A DNA stretch of 64,000 nucleotides from Promerops cafer (lineage: Eukaryota; Chordata; Aves; Passeriformes; Nectariniidae). Position numbers and translations under genes: made by a program. The stretch is taken from the NCBI GenBank assembly GCA_013398275.1, contig VZSE01013243.1, forward strand, positions 1,236,658 to 1,300,657, written 5' to 3'. How positions within the stretch are numbered: the first letter of the stretch is position 1; each line of letters begins with the position of its first letter. This document shows, one piece after another, positions 11,191 to 23,217 of the stretch. The notes below the pieces were generated by a model. The model made no database searches. It was not told where the DNA came from and saw only the letters and a program-made list of their open reading frames with translations.

Positions 11191-13696
11191 AATCCTATTT
11201 TCATTCAACAACAGTATAATTAAGATGCAGAAGTACCTTTATGCAACAATTTTTATTGTAAGGTGGGGTTTCTTTTTGTCGTTCTTGGAAAAATAAAAAG
11301 CATATTCACATGTTTTTTATTGGCAAAAATAGCTATGGTATGGCATGACCTTTGAAAACTGTGAAACAATAATTATGAGAGAAAAAAAACAACGATCATT
11401 TAATCAGCTGAAGTTTTCTATATTTCCTTAAATCACACATGTTTTCATCCCAAATATGAATAAAGATGAGGTGAGTGCTCATTTTATGTGCATCGTTTCA
11501 GCCTTTCTTAATGAGCAGACTTATTTTCAGTGCAATTTATGATTTTTTTTTTCTTTTGAAGTTTTTACTGTAGGTAAGAAAATAGAACAAAAAACATCAC
11601 TTTCCAAAAATACTGTGCCACGTTTTAATTGAACAGCTGTATGGCGAACTTGCTGCATTTGTTCAGGCAACAGCAACATGTTAATAAATCCCATTAATTC
11701 CCTTCCCCTGAGGTCTTTGCTCACTGTTTGACTGATAAAGTTCAAATTTTATTAGTTATGACAGATCAGGCTTTGGTTTTCCTCTATCTTGGAAAATGCC
11801 ATCCTGTTATTTTAAGGTGAATTGTTCAGTTAAATTTAAAAATCTGCCTTAAGTTCTCATGACTGTTAATGCAGGGCACCTTTTTTAGTCAAACAGTTTC
11901 TCACTTTCCCTGACAGGAGGGTTATATTGATTATGAAGAAAATGAAGATAGTAGATGTGATGGACAAGGATCCTCCTAGGGATTCCGTCCACAACATCTG
12001 GAACACCTTGTTTCCCTGGGCTTTAAAAACGTGCACCACAGAAAGATGAGCAAATAACTTTGCCTTTTCCCTTCTCTTTTAACTTGTTTGGATTTTATTA
12101 TTTTAAGTATGATTCCTCTGCAAATACATAGACATCCAGCCACTACTGTGCAGATGGGTGCGGCTGGGAAGTCCCAGTTTGTGATGTTTCTGCCTTGGCT
12201 TTGCTCTCCCCTCCTGTCATACATGTGTACCTACAGGCTCATCCGAAAAGCTGAGCCAGAATATGGAGTAGGAGAATAAAAATCCAGCCTTATCTAATCA
12301 CAGTTCTCTGAAAACCCATTTCTCAAAATAAAGGAGTATAGATTGTTCTCGAAATCCCCAAACTGTGGATTACTAAAAGCTGCTCTAGGACAAATAAGAG
12401 AAATGAGATTGTCATTGTATGTGACAATGGGCAGACATCAACAGTGAATCAAAGCTGGAAAATTCTGTTCTCTTGGTTTTTAAGACCTGATGAGTTTCAG
12501 TAGTCAGTTGCACTGATTATTTGAAATAATTTTGCGTCATAGGAAACTTTCAGAATTTTTATTTTCAGCCCCACTACTGCTTTATTTCACACTTGTAATG
12601 CTTAATGTAATAGATTTATAGTGTTTTTCCATTAGTAAAATTGATAATTAAACAATTGATCCCGTAGAGCACATTGAAAGACCTGATGTTAACTTTCCAC
12701 AATTAAAAAAATGGACTGTGCTCATATTTTTTCACAGCTGAGCTGTTTTAAAGGCATTGAAGGTACATTTCTCACCATGGGATCACTTCATAGAGTTTTT
12801 TAATGAACTTTATTATTGGCTTTTAAAAAAATATTCACAATTTATATTGACCTTTTTCCCACAGACTGCCATTATTTTCATATGCTCAAAAATTGTAATA
12901 GGTCAGAGGCGAATGGTTTTCTTTTAAAGAAAAATTGCTGCTGTATCTCTGAATTACCTCAGATCTCTGCAAATGGAATAATTTTGTTTTTAAAGATCAA
13001 TTTTATTGCTAAGATAAGACTTAATTTTCTGCAGTTCTCTGAAGCATCAACTCTGATTTTTCAAAGCATATATATAATGCTTTCTAACTTCTTGATCTTC
13101 AGCAAGTGGAATGATATTAGTATTATATTCACCATGAAATGTAGCATCATAGTTTATTTATAGGGTAACTGAAATAAGAATGACAACCAGTCTAAGAACA
13201 AGAATTTGAAATTCAGTGTGGGAGCACCACACAGCTCTGTTTCACTGTTGAGTGGTGAGAAATTCCCTTCCACTGAGTCATTAGTGGCTCATACATGCCT
13301 GAATTATTTCAGAAGTTCACTAAAATGTTAATTATGTTTTTAAAAAGCTCTATCTGCCTTATGAATGTTAAGGGTCTTTCAAAGTGATCCATATTCTTGG
13401 GGAAATACAATCAAAGCCAGAAATAACAAAAATGCTGTCCAAGCCCCATGAATCCTCAAAATTACTCACTTGTCTTCAAAATTATTTCTAAACATGAAAA
13501 TCCACTATTAGAAAGTTCTTGGCAAAATCACAAGAGATTTGTGCCAGAATTAAACCAAACTGATACCTGTCCTGTGCTGATTTGCTCCTGTCAATCATCT
13601 TTGTCAGTTTTTCCTACCCTTAGACATGCTATCAGGAGTATCACAAAGCTTGCACAAAAATGTCTATATTTTTCCAGTCAGTGCAAGAAAAAGAAT
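11191..13696. other. Unique AT-rich sequence, possible non-coding regulatory blocks
   Basis: Coding potential is negligible, with a longest frame of 115 codons at 12816-13163 in low-complexity hydrophobic codons. Two intervals, 11330-11900 and 12580-13130, hold unusually many TAAT/ATTA cores next to E-box-like CAGCTG and similar motifs without simple-sequence repeats. This is the texture often seen in vertebrate conserved non-coding elements. Whether they are conserved cannot be told from one sequence. Confidence 0.5.
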
Positions 13697-13785
13697 TATA
13701 GAATCATTAAGGCTCAAAAAGACCTCTGGGATCTTCAAGTCCAAACTAACATTGCGAGGTTCGCAACTAGACCAAGTTCCCCTGG
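13697..13785 (-). mobile_element. Short CR1 LINE tail fragment, reverse orientation
   Basis: Begins with TATAGAATCATTAAGGCTC, matching the reverse complement of a CR1 terminal octamer and the adjoining 3' sequence. It continues through AAAAAGACCTCTGGGATCTT, CAAGTCCAA and CTAGACCAAGTTCC. Only the last 90 or so bases of the element are recognisable, and similarity fades after about 13785. This is either a very short 5'-truncated insertion or a larger one whose 5' part has decayed. Confidence 0.75.
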
Positions 13786-16340
13786 AAGGTATAAAATAAC
13801 CATCAGCCAAGTAGGCCAGATGTAGGTAGTCAGGTAAGTTTTACTCACCTAGCCTGTCCAGCTCAGCATTCCTCACTAGCCATCAGGGCTGGTAGAGTTC
13901 AGGACAGAACTTTTGTCCACAAATGAGTGCTGGAAGGGGCAGGAGCTACAATTTCTGTATTTTCCTCAGAGCCAGCATTTATTGTGTCTGGCATTCTCTC
14001 AGAAGAGGGACTGTGCAAAGAGGCATCACACAGCTGAGTGCCAGAAGCATGCTCATGGCCTGAATCCTCTGGTCTTGTGATCTAGTCCACTTGTACTGGC
14101 CACAAGTGATGGAATAACTTTAGCTTTCATCCCTACTCTGAGCACTATTATGAGTACTTAATAATCTCTTAGACTTATATTTTATGTCAGATCTCGCATG
14201 AGGTTTGCTCCATTTAAAAGAAGGAGACTGACAAAGAATTAGTAAATGGGAGTGGAAAGGTAGTACACCGTGTCAGGGCTTGTAGAGCTTGGATTGTGCT
14301 ATGTCTGAGAGCAGAAAAATCCCATTCTTGCATGACGAGGAAAACATAATCAGCAAAAGTACTGGAAAAAATCTTGCCTAATTACATATTTACACAACAG
14401 AGAGAAATGGCATTGGAGTTGTTCCAGGTTTTTGGTTATATAATACATGTTTAACAAAACTGTCTAATTATAACTGCACATATTTACTCAAAAGATGTAA
14501 AAGGCTTCAAAGAAAATCTTTCATCCTCCAGGAAAGATTTTTTAAAATTTTTAATCATTTACTATTGCTTCAAAATATTTTCCCTTTCAGTTTATAAATA
14601 TAGGAACTTAATATTATTCAATATTATATAATAAAGCTCTTTGAGTCTCTTTCTTAGTGGTTTCAGCCAATAATACCTTGGAACTGAAGCCTGAGTGGGA
14701 TATTCCTCCTAGAACAGACAGAAATAGACCACAAGGGCTTCAAAACTTTCCTTTCTCAAAGGATAACTGAAGGATGGAGCCTTACATCCTGAAGAATCAA
14801 AATAACCTTCATGTGTTAACATGCAAGGGATGTGATGGCTTCTTGAATGACAGAGGTTGTTGTAATGGGAGGTCGCCAAAATAAAAACAAAATCCAAACA
14901 TAAGCTGTTAACACTAGAGCAGCAGGGGTAAGTAGGAAATGTTCATCCTGCTGAAGAACAAAATAACTTCTGATTTTTAAGCTTCCCTTCTAAGTATAGG
15001 CAAAAAGGCAAAATCCTGAAATGGACTGATTTTCAAATGTTATTTTGGAAATATGGAAACAACCTTAAAGGACAGGGGTCTGGAATATTTTGCTTTTTTT
15101 CTTGTAGCTAAATGTAATCTTTCCCTCTGTCCATCCAAAGGGCTTCCTGCTTCACGCCTCACACTCTGGGCACTCACTGCATGATGCAAAGGGCCAGCAG
15201 CCTCTCCCTGCATCCCACATTTCAGCTTCTTTTCTACCCCTTCCCTGCCTATGTCACAGCACACAAGTAACCCAGCAGCCTGCCACCCCTTTCTGCTGGA
15301 CAGTCACAGTGCCTTGGAACCTCGCGGCCACTGCTCCTTCACCTGTCCCTTCTCCTTCCTCAGCGACACCTCCTGGGCTCAGCCATCATGCTGGTATGAT
15401 GGGAAAGCTGCACCCCAGATTTGAGGTCAGGAGACCTCCAGCCCAGGAGGAAAGAGGGGTGTCAGGTAAGACAGAAGTGTTGTCACCACCTGGGGAGTCA
15501 GGAAGGTTCAGGAAGAACCAGGCATCCTGCCCTTTGGCCTGATTCCTACAGGAGCCAACAAATCTCCGCAGATTGTCTCATTTCCATGGAGCCAGTATTT
15601 TCTGATGTAAGAACTGCTCTATCCTCCATTCCTCTTTTTTTTTCAACCATCTCTAGTCCTGAGATAAATTTAATGAGGTTTTGTAGAAGTATCACGTCCT
15701 CACCACATCAAGCATGGACACAAAGCTGCACCACTGAATCATCAGATTCAATGCAAAATATCTCAGCACAGCAGGACTTTAGAAGAAGCTCAGGGAACAA
15801 GTGACTCTACTGCCTGTACCTTCTGTCATCATGAACTCCCAGCCGAACAGCAACTTCATTTTGTTGATACAAAAGCACACTTTAGTCAACAGGACTTCCA
15901 CACAATTGACAGGGCTACACATTAAATCACATTTTTTCTTCTCCTAGAGTGTGTACAATAAAGTAGTGTCTTCACAGTAAGTAATGATAGCAGTGGTACA
16001 CAGGCTTGAGATGATGGGTCTGCATGTTCTCACCAGAGACCAGAGATAAATTATACCCTGACAGAAGAAAACTCCCTTCTGCAGAAGCCATTTGCAAATC
16101 CATTTATTGCTTTAATAGATAGACCTCCCTCCCACTTTTTTGCACTCCCTTTAAATATGTTAAATATCCAGATACATTATCAGGCAGAGAAGAATATTAC
16201 TCGAATGCTGATTTTTAATCTGTGACAAATACATTATGTATAATAGCCTCCTCTTAATATTTCATAATCACCTTCATTTAATAATTGATCTGAGTCTAAT
16301 TTGTAATGCTCATTACTCATATGAATTGAGACTGTTTTTC
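13786..16340. other. Non-coding stretch including a GC-richer patch
   Basis: The interval 15080-15560 is clearly richer in G and C than its surroundings (pyrimidine-rich blocks such as CCTTCTCCTTCCTCAGC near 15349) and therefore carries several overlapping open frames of up to 127 codons. None has a recognisable product. A donor-like CAGGTAAGAC occurs near 15463. It is not a classical CpG island, because CpG stays rare. The remainder is ordinary AT-rich sequence. Confidence 0.55.
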
Positions 16341-16880
16341 ATCTCACTCTGTAGATCGAGCACGGGCAAAGATAGGAGCTGCGGCTGCTGCTCTCATGTT
16401 AATCAGGAGCCAGAGCCTGGAGAGAAGCACAGGTGCAGGGTGAGAAGCACGTCCCTTCCCTGGGAATGCTCAAGGACAGAAATTGCTTCTACTGAGTGTG
16501 CTCTGACGTATGCTGAGCGCATGTCAGCAGAGTGAAGGGCATGTCTCAGGCTATCTGTTCAATTGCGCTGTCACTGCCAGCTCAAGCGTGTCTTTCCCGG
16601 TGTTGACATGCATGACAAATTGCAGAAAAAGCTCTGACTGCTAATACTTTCTTCCTTCATCCCAGATTTCAGCGCCGGTAAAATGCAGTTAAGCCTCGTG
16701 AAAGGGCTCTGCTCATAAATTCTTGTTAGATATGTAATATTTTGCCACATGCGCTGAGATGATCTGTCATGGAATAACTCTGCTCATATTTTGGAATCCT
16801 GCATGTTCAATCTATTGTGACAATTGCCACTTAAAAAATCGGATTTTTTTTACATTGTAATATTACGATGTGTTAACAAA
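16341..16880. promoter_or_regulatory. Candidate regulatory element: CpG cluster in CpG-poor DNA
   Basis: Fifteen CpG dinucleotides occur between 16357 and 16867 (for example at 16357, 16363, 16382, 16450, 16507, 16518, 16566, 16587, 16598, 16673 and 16676). I find essentially none in the next 600 bases (17101-17700). The segment has no simple repeat or recognised transposon. It contains a CRE-like CTGACGTA, a MAF-like TGCTGAGCGC and CAATTG. In vertebrate genomes, CpG retention outside repeats can mark unmethylated regulatory DNA or conserved sequence. The function is inferred only; a forward frame of 99 codons across the left part (16236-16535) is not recognisable as protein. Confidence 0.35.
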
Positions 16881-19800
16881 CTATTAGTACCTGTGAGGAT
16901 CTGAACTATAGTTGAATGTTGGTAATTTTTCTTGCTGCAATATTTTTCTCTAGCACAAAACATACCACAGTGTTTGGACCATCAGAGCAGTGTTTGGACA
17001 CAGCAGGTGAATTATCCAGTGTTAATAGACAGGCTAACCCAAGGAATCCAGCAATTCATCATGTAACAAGCAAATATTGGTGGAGGTATTTTAATTTTTA
17101 GAAACTATGAAGCAAAAAATGTGGGAAACTTGTTTCAACAGCTGTGAAGTCAGTTCCAAGGCAAGCTCTTACAGGAGAACTGTGGACCTTTTCAAGCCTC
17201 AGGTTGTTTCAACAGATGTCTTGCACTCTACATTACTCCAGCAGTAACACAAAGAAGGAAAACCCAGGGTGAGAGGACATGGTAAAGTCCCTGCTGCAGC
17301 AGGCAGGCAGACAGGGGCTGCTAGACACAGCTTGCTGCACCTATGCCTGGTACTGGATGGCACTTCCTCCCTTTTCCACATTTCTGAAATGCCTCAGACC
17401 TCACCTAGAGATACTTAAGGAGAAGCCTTCCATGAAAATAATGGGGTTTAGTTCAACAAATTTTATGTGAATCTATGCAAACTTCTTTTTAATTATATTC
17501 TTTTTTTTGTATAAGTTGCAGGGATTTGTTTTTGTCCAAACAGACTATTTTAAATTTGTGTCCTCTTCTGCTACAAGTTCTTTGGAGTAGGAATTATTTC
17601 TTCACATGTGAATTTAAGACACCTCAGGCACTGAGTTCCAGAACTTTGAGGGAGGCTAATTGTATTATCAATACAATCATTTTCAAGCATGGAAACCTGT
17701 CTGTCCTATAATATATAAAACAAATACTTTGTCACACTCCATCCTTCTTTCCAGGGGAAGACTCTGTTGAGAAATGAAGAGAAAAGAAAGGTTTGTGGAA
17801 GCAGAAAAACTCTGGTCTACCTTACTCCTCCTCCTCTGTGTCAGGACCAAAGCCCTTCTGAGCAAACTGGTGGCATTATCCATATATTTGGTACATGTAT
17901 GATAACATGCATTATTTTTTCCTGCACCAAAAATTAGCAATCAAGACCAACAGTGCTTGACACAAGCAGCCATGCTTAGCCAAACTTGCTAAGAGTTTGA
18001 GCTATGTTCCCCTTCCAGGGTTTTCATTTTTCTGTGCTGATCACCTGTTTTCTGTGCTGTTCTGATCCTAGTAATTCTGTGTGGCAGTGGTGTTTGCTGC
18101 ATGTAAAACACACAAAAAAATATTGCTGTATTTTAGATTTTCTGACACTGTAATCAGCACTGACCTCAGCTGGGCATGTGACCTGCTCAGGACTCTGTCA
18201 TCATCTCTGACCTGGGCACTTGCATTAGGTCTCCCAAACAGCCGAGATAGATCTGAAAAGGGGGTTAGGTGTTCACTGGAATTTAAATGTCAGAGAGGAT
18301 AGGGATGTTTCACGGGATTTTCAAATGCCCTACTCTAAAAGCCTTACCCTGATTAGTCTCTTTTGCTTAAGCACGTTCTCGATCTGGGTTATCTGGGTTG
18401 CTAATGTAAAAGTTAGAGAGTGAAAAACCTCCAATGCTGAATATGCACAGATGAATCCCACTGTTTCTGAGTGCAGTGCAGAGCATTTCCAGATGGCTTT
18501 GATGCATACTAAATGTTTATTATGTTTTCTAAAATTATTTGATTGAGTTTAACAAATTATAACTGAGTGTCTGAAAGGAGAGAGAAAACAAACAGATATA
18601 CAACTATAATGTTTCAAAAAGCTAAGTAATTGTTTGTAATTGCTATTCAGAGATATTTTTTTTTTCACCTGTGGTGAAATATTTTTGTTGTGTGCTCTCC
18701 AACAAGTACTTTGGAAAGCAGCTTCCAGAACAAGGTGTTCCTACTCACCGCTTGAACTCCTGGCAAAAAGAGAATAGGGGTGAGGAAGTCCTTACAAATA
18801 GAGCAGGGAAACAAGGTTCACCAGCCTGCCAGGATGAATGCATTCAAACTGGTTTGCTAAATCTGATCATTTCCCAGTAAGATTGTCTTTATTTATTTTT
18901 GTATTTATTCTTGTGCATAGTAAAAGATTTCCAAAGCACCAAAGTCTTCTATTCACAATATTAACACTTCAAGTTAGCTCCTATGGCTTCTTCTTGACTT
19001 CAGAGAGACCCCCAAGAAGCAGAAAGTCCCAGTTTTTTATCATTCCTGCATACAGTGACATGCATTCATATTGCAGTTGCTCCATTGAAGATGAACTTGC
19101 ATGAATATTGGATTAAATTACTTGGGAGCTTGACCTTCATTGCAGCTCACTATGAATTATGTTCATGATGCTTACCACCCAAGCTAGTCAGATATCTCTC
19201 TAACTCCGGTGAATTCTGGTAAAAGTTAGTCACAAAAGTCTTTCTGCTGGGCTGGATCTGAAGTCTTGTCTATAAATCTGTGCTAATGCATATAAGTCAC
19301 TGAAGAAGAAACTATATTTTATTCCTTCTCCTAATCTCCAAGTCTTGTGATAACCTGTGAAACCACTGAAAGTGTAGCAAAAGAAAAGCAGACAAAACAA
19401 TTTAAAATTTAACATGAAGTAAAATTCAGTTTGCTTCCAGCTCACAAAAACAATCTTCACATAATCATCAAGATTTAATTAAAATTTCTCTTGTACCTCT
19501 TAAACTGCTTAAACTGATGTTTGAGGTTATTTTCCCCTTTTCACCTCTTGAATAATTTTTTCCCCTTTATAGGTGAAATGGAGAAAACCACCTGAAACAT
19601 CAAGCACAGTTTGAAATGGCATTTATAGCTTTTCCCATAAGACTTCCAGGATGTTAGCAAATGGTAGGTTTCTCAAGGATCAGATCAGTATACAGTATAC
19701 CTCACATTCATGATTATATATTGGAAAAGGTGGTTTTGTAACACACCTGGGGATACCTCTCCCATGACTTCTGAATTTAAAGACAGGCTACACAATGTCT

Positions 19801-20505
19801 TGGACTCACAATCTTGAGCATTTTCAGAAACCAGTGTTGGACTTTCCTCAATGATAAAAAAAACTATCATCAGATTCAAAGCCCTAGAAAGAAGTCCTTT
19901 GAAAAGCATCACAGTGAAGTATGGATTACTATAGACAGGGTAAGAGTGCTGAGGCAACAAATAAGGGAATAATAGGCTGTGTCAGAAGATCCCTTTGGAA
20001 AGCTCACGGTCAGCACTGCTAGAGAAGTCTTCAGAAATTTACCAGACAGCATTTCCCATAGCCAGGAAGAAAAGACAGGTATGGGAGGTAAATTAAAGCT
20101 GGTCCATCTGAGCTGTGCTGTGCACTCAAGAGCTACCAATCTCAGCCTGTGTGTTTAGGTGAGGTTACTAATTATTACTTCTTAACTTCACCTGTGTACA
20201 TGAATATTTTCATAAGTTCCCATACTAAGAAAATATTTGTTTGTATTTCTCCCCATGGCAAATATTCTCTGCTGCTAATTCTCTTATAGCTGGAAAATAC
20301 TATATTATTTTGACTCCACAAGCTGCATTTTCCTTTCTGCTATATAGCACTCAGGACTGTGTATAGACAGGGACAGAAATTGAGGCATTTTTGTTGCTCA
20401 TTATGAGAATGGCAGGTTATAGTTGGCAACTCCTTATGACTGCACTGCTGAAGCCTAATTTTCCCAAACCCTCAGTCATCCTGGGTATATCCACTGCATT
20501 GAAAA
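16881..20505. other. Non-coding AT-rich stretch
   Basis: Frames are at most 91 codons and none is recognised. Small slippage-type direct repeats are visible: TTTTCTGTGCTG occurs twice (18028-18039 and 18048-18059), and the nonamer ATCTGGGTT is tandemly doubled at 18382-18399. I see no transposon family. A region near 17526-17640 superficially resembles a decayed LINE tail but lacks diagnostic CR1 phrases. Confidence 0.6.
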
Positions 20506-20587
20506 AACCACCAACCAACCAACCTACCAAACAACCAAAAAACAACCAGAAGGTGAAAAGAAAATGAAGGTGAAAAAGAGGGTGAAA
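20506..20587. repeat. Compound simple repeat: (CCAA)n then GGTGAAA units
   Basis: The block 20506-20549 is an imperfect CCAA/ACCAAC array. It is followed by three GGTGAAA units at 20552, 20569 and 20581 in a purine-rich setting. It is a low-complexity tract with no coding meaning. Confidence 0.8.
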
Positions 20588-21781
20588 GGCAGACTTCTTT
20601 TAACAGAATGAAAAGCTAAATTTTCTGTTTCTCCAGAATTTTCGATGAAACAAATGCAGGGGGAAGGATCAGTGGATGAATAGTTTTCTCATTTCTTCTT
20701 TTCTCACACAGGGATTTAGATCCCAGCAAGTCCAAGAAGAATTGAAATATATTTTAAGGTGTACTATTAAGGTCTTCCATTTTGAATCATTATTTACACC
20801 AAAGCAAAATAAAGCAAACAGGGTAATTAACATTTCCTAAATATCAGTTATTCCATATACCTCCCACTGCACAAGGATTTCCTTCCCATATTTTTTTTCT
20901 CTCTTAATAGGTTACAATTTAGCAAAGTCTTTCAAATGTGAAAATTCTCCTGTATGCTTATATTCTGTAATTCCCCAGTATTTTGGAGAATAAGTCAATG
21001 GTTGAAGAAAAGAGCTCTGCTTGAGTCCATGTTCAAAATTAAGTCCACTGTAGTGTTTTACTGAATTAAGATGTGGATTTGACCCATGCCTCTGTCCTAA
21101 AGCTACTGGGAAGTAAACACTCACATTACTTAAGTTTTTTCAAATCTCTTTCATCAGAATCCTGACTTAATGTCTCCAAGATAAGTTTTCTCCATACTTT
21201 TATCTTTTTACAGTTTCTTTAATATTTCCTATGTAATGAAATCAAAAGATCATGCTTTATTCTACATACTAACTCACCAGAGCTACGAAAGCTACCCTAT
21301 TTCCTCTGAGGTTCTACATGGAATCCACAACATCTGTCTTGTGTTTTGGTTATTTTTATCATCTTCATATGTTTCCTGGTGGTTTCAGGAAATCCACCTT
21401 TAAATTTTTGATGGTATTTTTTTCTTCCTTGGTATTTTACTCAAAATGTACATCATGTTCCTGCACTGTACTATTCTGACCTCTTTAAGTCTCCTTGAAG
21501 TTTAACTTCCTTCTGTCTATTTGCTGATATGCTTATTTTGATGTAGCTGTAAAATTTGACCAATGACAAATATAACAGCCCTTTCAAAATAATCACAAGA
21601 TCTTAAACACTAATGGTCATAGTACTGCTCAATGCATTAACCTCAGCTCTTTGTATGACAGAGTTTCTAATCTATTATGTGATACTTGGTGCTTTGATTC
21701 CAGCATAAATCAATAATGTAGCACTACAGCACATGCATTAAGGAATTTCACATGTAAGGAAATACCCATTAGGTTTGTTTC

Positions 21782-21797
21782 TTTTTTTTTTTTTTTT
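21782..21797. repeat. Poly(T) tract, 16 bases
   Basis: An uninterrupted run of T bounded by C and A. It could be the reverse of an old poly(A) tail, but no retroposed body follows on the reverse strand. Confidence 0.9.
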
Positions 21798-23175
21798 ATC
21801 TATATGACAATAGGTTATACTTACTTGTCATGCAATAAAAGCATATTTTTTACTATTTCAGAATGGTAGTCCTATTATAAATATTCATACTGGACTCATT
21901 TCAGACCTTACCAAATCCAATACACTAGGTGACTAAACAGGACTGATACCGGTATCATGTTTGTGGTTTATTGTGTGCTCAGGCCCTTAGGAGGTGAACC
22001 TTGCATGTGTCCATGCAGAATATTACATGAAAGTACATGTTCACATTTCTTCAAGCCAGCTCAACAACCAAAATTAGGTACATTAGTGCAGTTCCTGAGT
22101 TTGGGTAACTCAGCTGGAGCAGAACATCAGAAGACCAGACGTTTCTGGCACACAAGTGGTCAGCTATCTCTCCACAACAATGTGCAGTGTTAAATGCCTG
22201 TACCTACTGCAATAAGTACTTCCATGGATTCCCATCTTCTGTAACTAGTCAGGTGTGTATTGCCAGTAGCCCCCATACAAAGATTCACACCATTCAAAGT
22301 AAAGGGGAAGAGGACCAACAAGAGAGCAAATTTAAGAAACTGTCCAGATTTCAGTACTTTCTTCTGACAAAGTTCAAACACTTCCCTTTGGACTAGAAGA
22401 GCTTACTCACTGTGTTACTCTTAATAAATTCTGATTTTTGCTAAAATCAAAATGACCAAGCAATGGAAAGAAAAGAAGTAGACTTTTTTTAAGACACCTC
22501 ATCTACACTACCAAAGAACAAGCACAGACAAGCACAGCAATTGGCAGTTTAGGCCAATAATCAGAAAAGCTGACTGAGTCTCAGTGGTAGAAGGAGCCAG
22601 GGCCCTCTTCTCTTTGAGTACCTGGATCATCTTCCATGCTCAACCGTGCCTTTCCTGGCTTTTCATGCAGCTGGCTAGTGCATTAATTCCACAAGGTGAA
22701 CTTTCCATACAATTTCCACAGCAGCATGATCATGATTGGCCTGACCCCAATCATTACTGTCCTCTTCTCACTCCTGGGTGTCCTTCTGCATACAAGTCTA
22801 AATGAAAAAGATCAGTTATTTGTTCATTTAGACTGCAATAATTTCCCTTTAGCATTCACAGGGCTCTGCCACCTCATTCTACTCTCCAGCCCTAAAAATT
22901 CTTTGCAGAGTACTGAGGTAAATAATGAGCTAATGCAGTGTTGCTGTTGCAAAGTATTTTTTTAGCAACTATTTTTGTTAGCCCTTAAGAAAGTGCTGAC
23001 AGATCACTTTGTACATTTCTCTGTGCCATACAATCAAATTTGTGTCTAATAAATCAGTTAATTTCAGTATAATCATACTTGGAGAAAGATTGGATCATGA
23101 TGGTCATTGTTAGTCATTTGAGATTTCTTGTTTTCTCAGTCAATAGGTCTCCTTATTGAACACTTGAATATAAAA

Positions 23176-23217
23176 TTTTTATTTTATTTTATATTTTTAT
23201 TTTATTTATTTTATATG
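23176..23217. repeat. (TTTTA)n simple repeat
   Basis: An imperfect pentanucleotide array of TTTTA units with a few TATA interruptions. It generates hydrophobic chance frames and has no visible retroelement attached. Confidence 0.88.

Noticed and set aside
17526..17640. Possible decayed LINE tail
   Set aside because: It lacks the diagnostic CR1 phrases and the octamer end, and the similarity is only general.
21944..21957. Perfect 14-base palindrome TGATACCGGTATCA
   Set aside because: About four such palindromes are expected by chance in 64 kb, and there is no second site or gene beside it.
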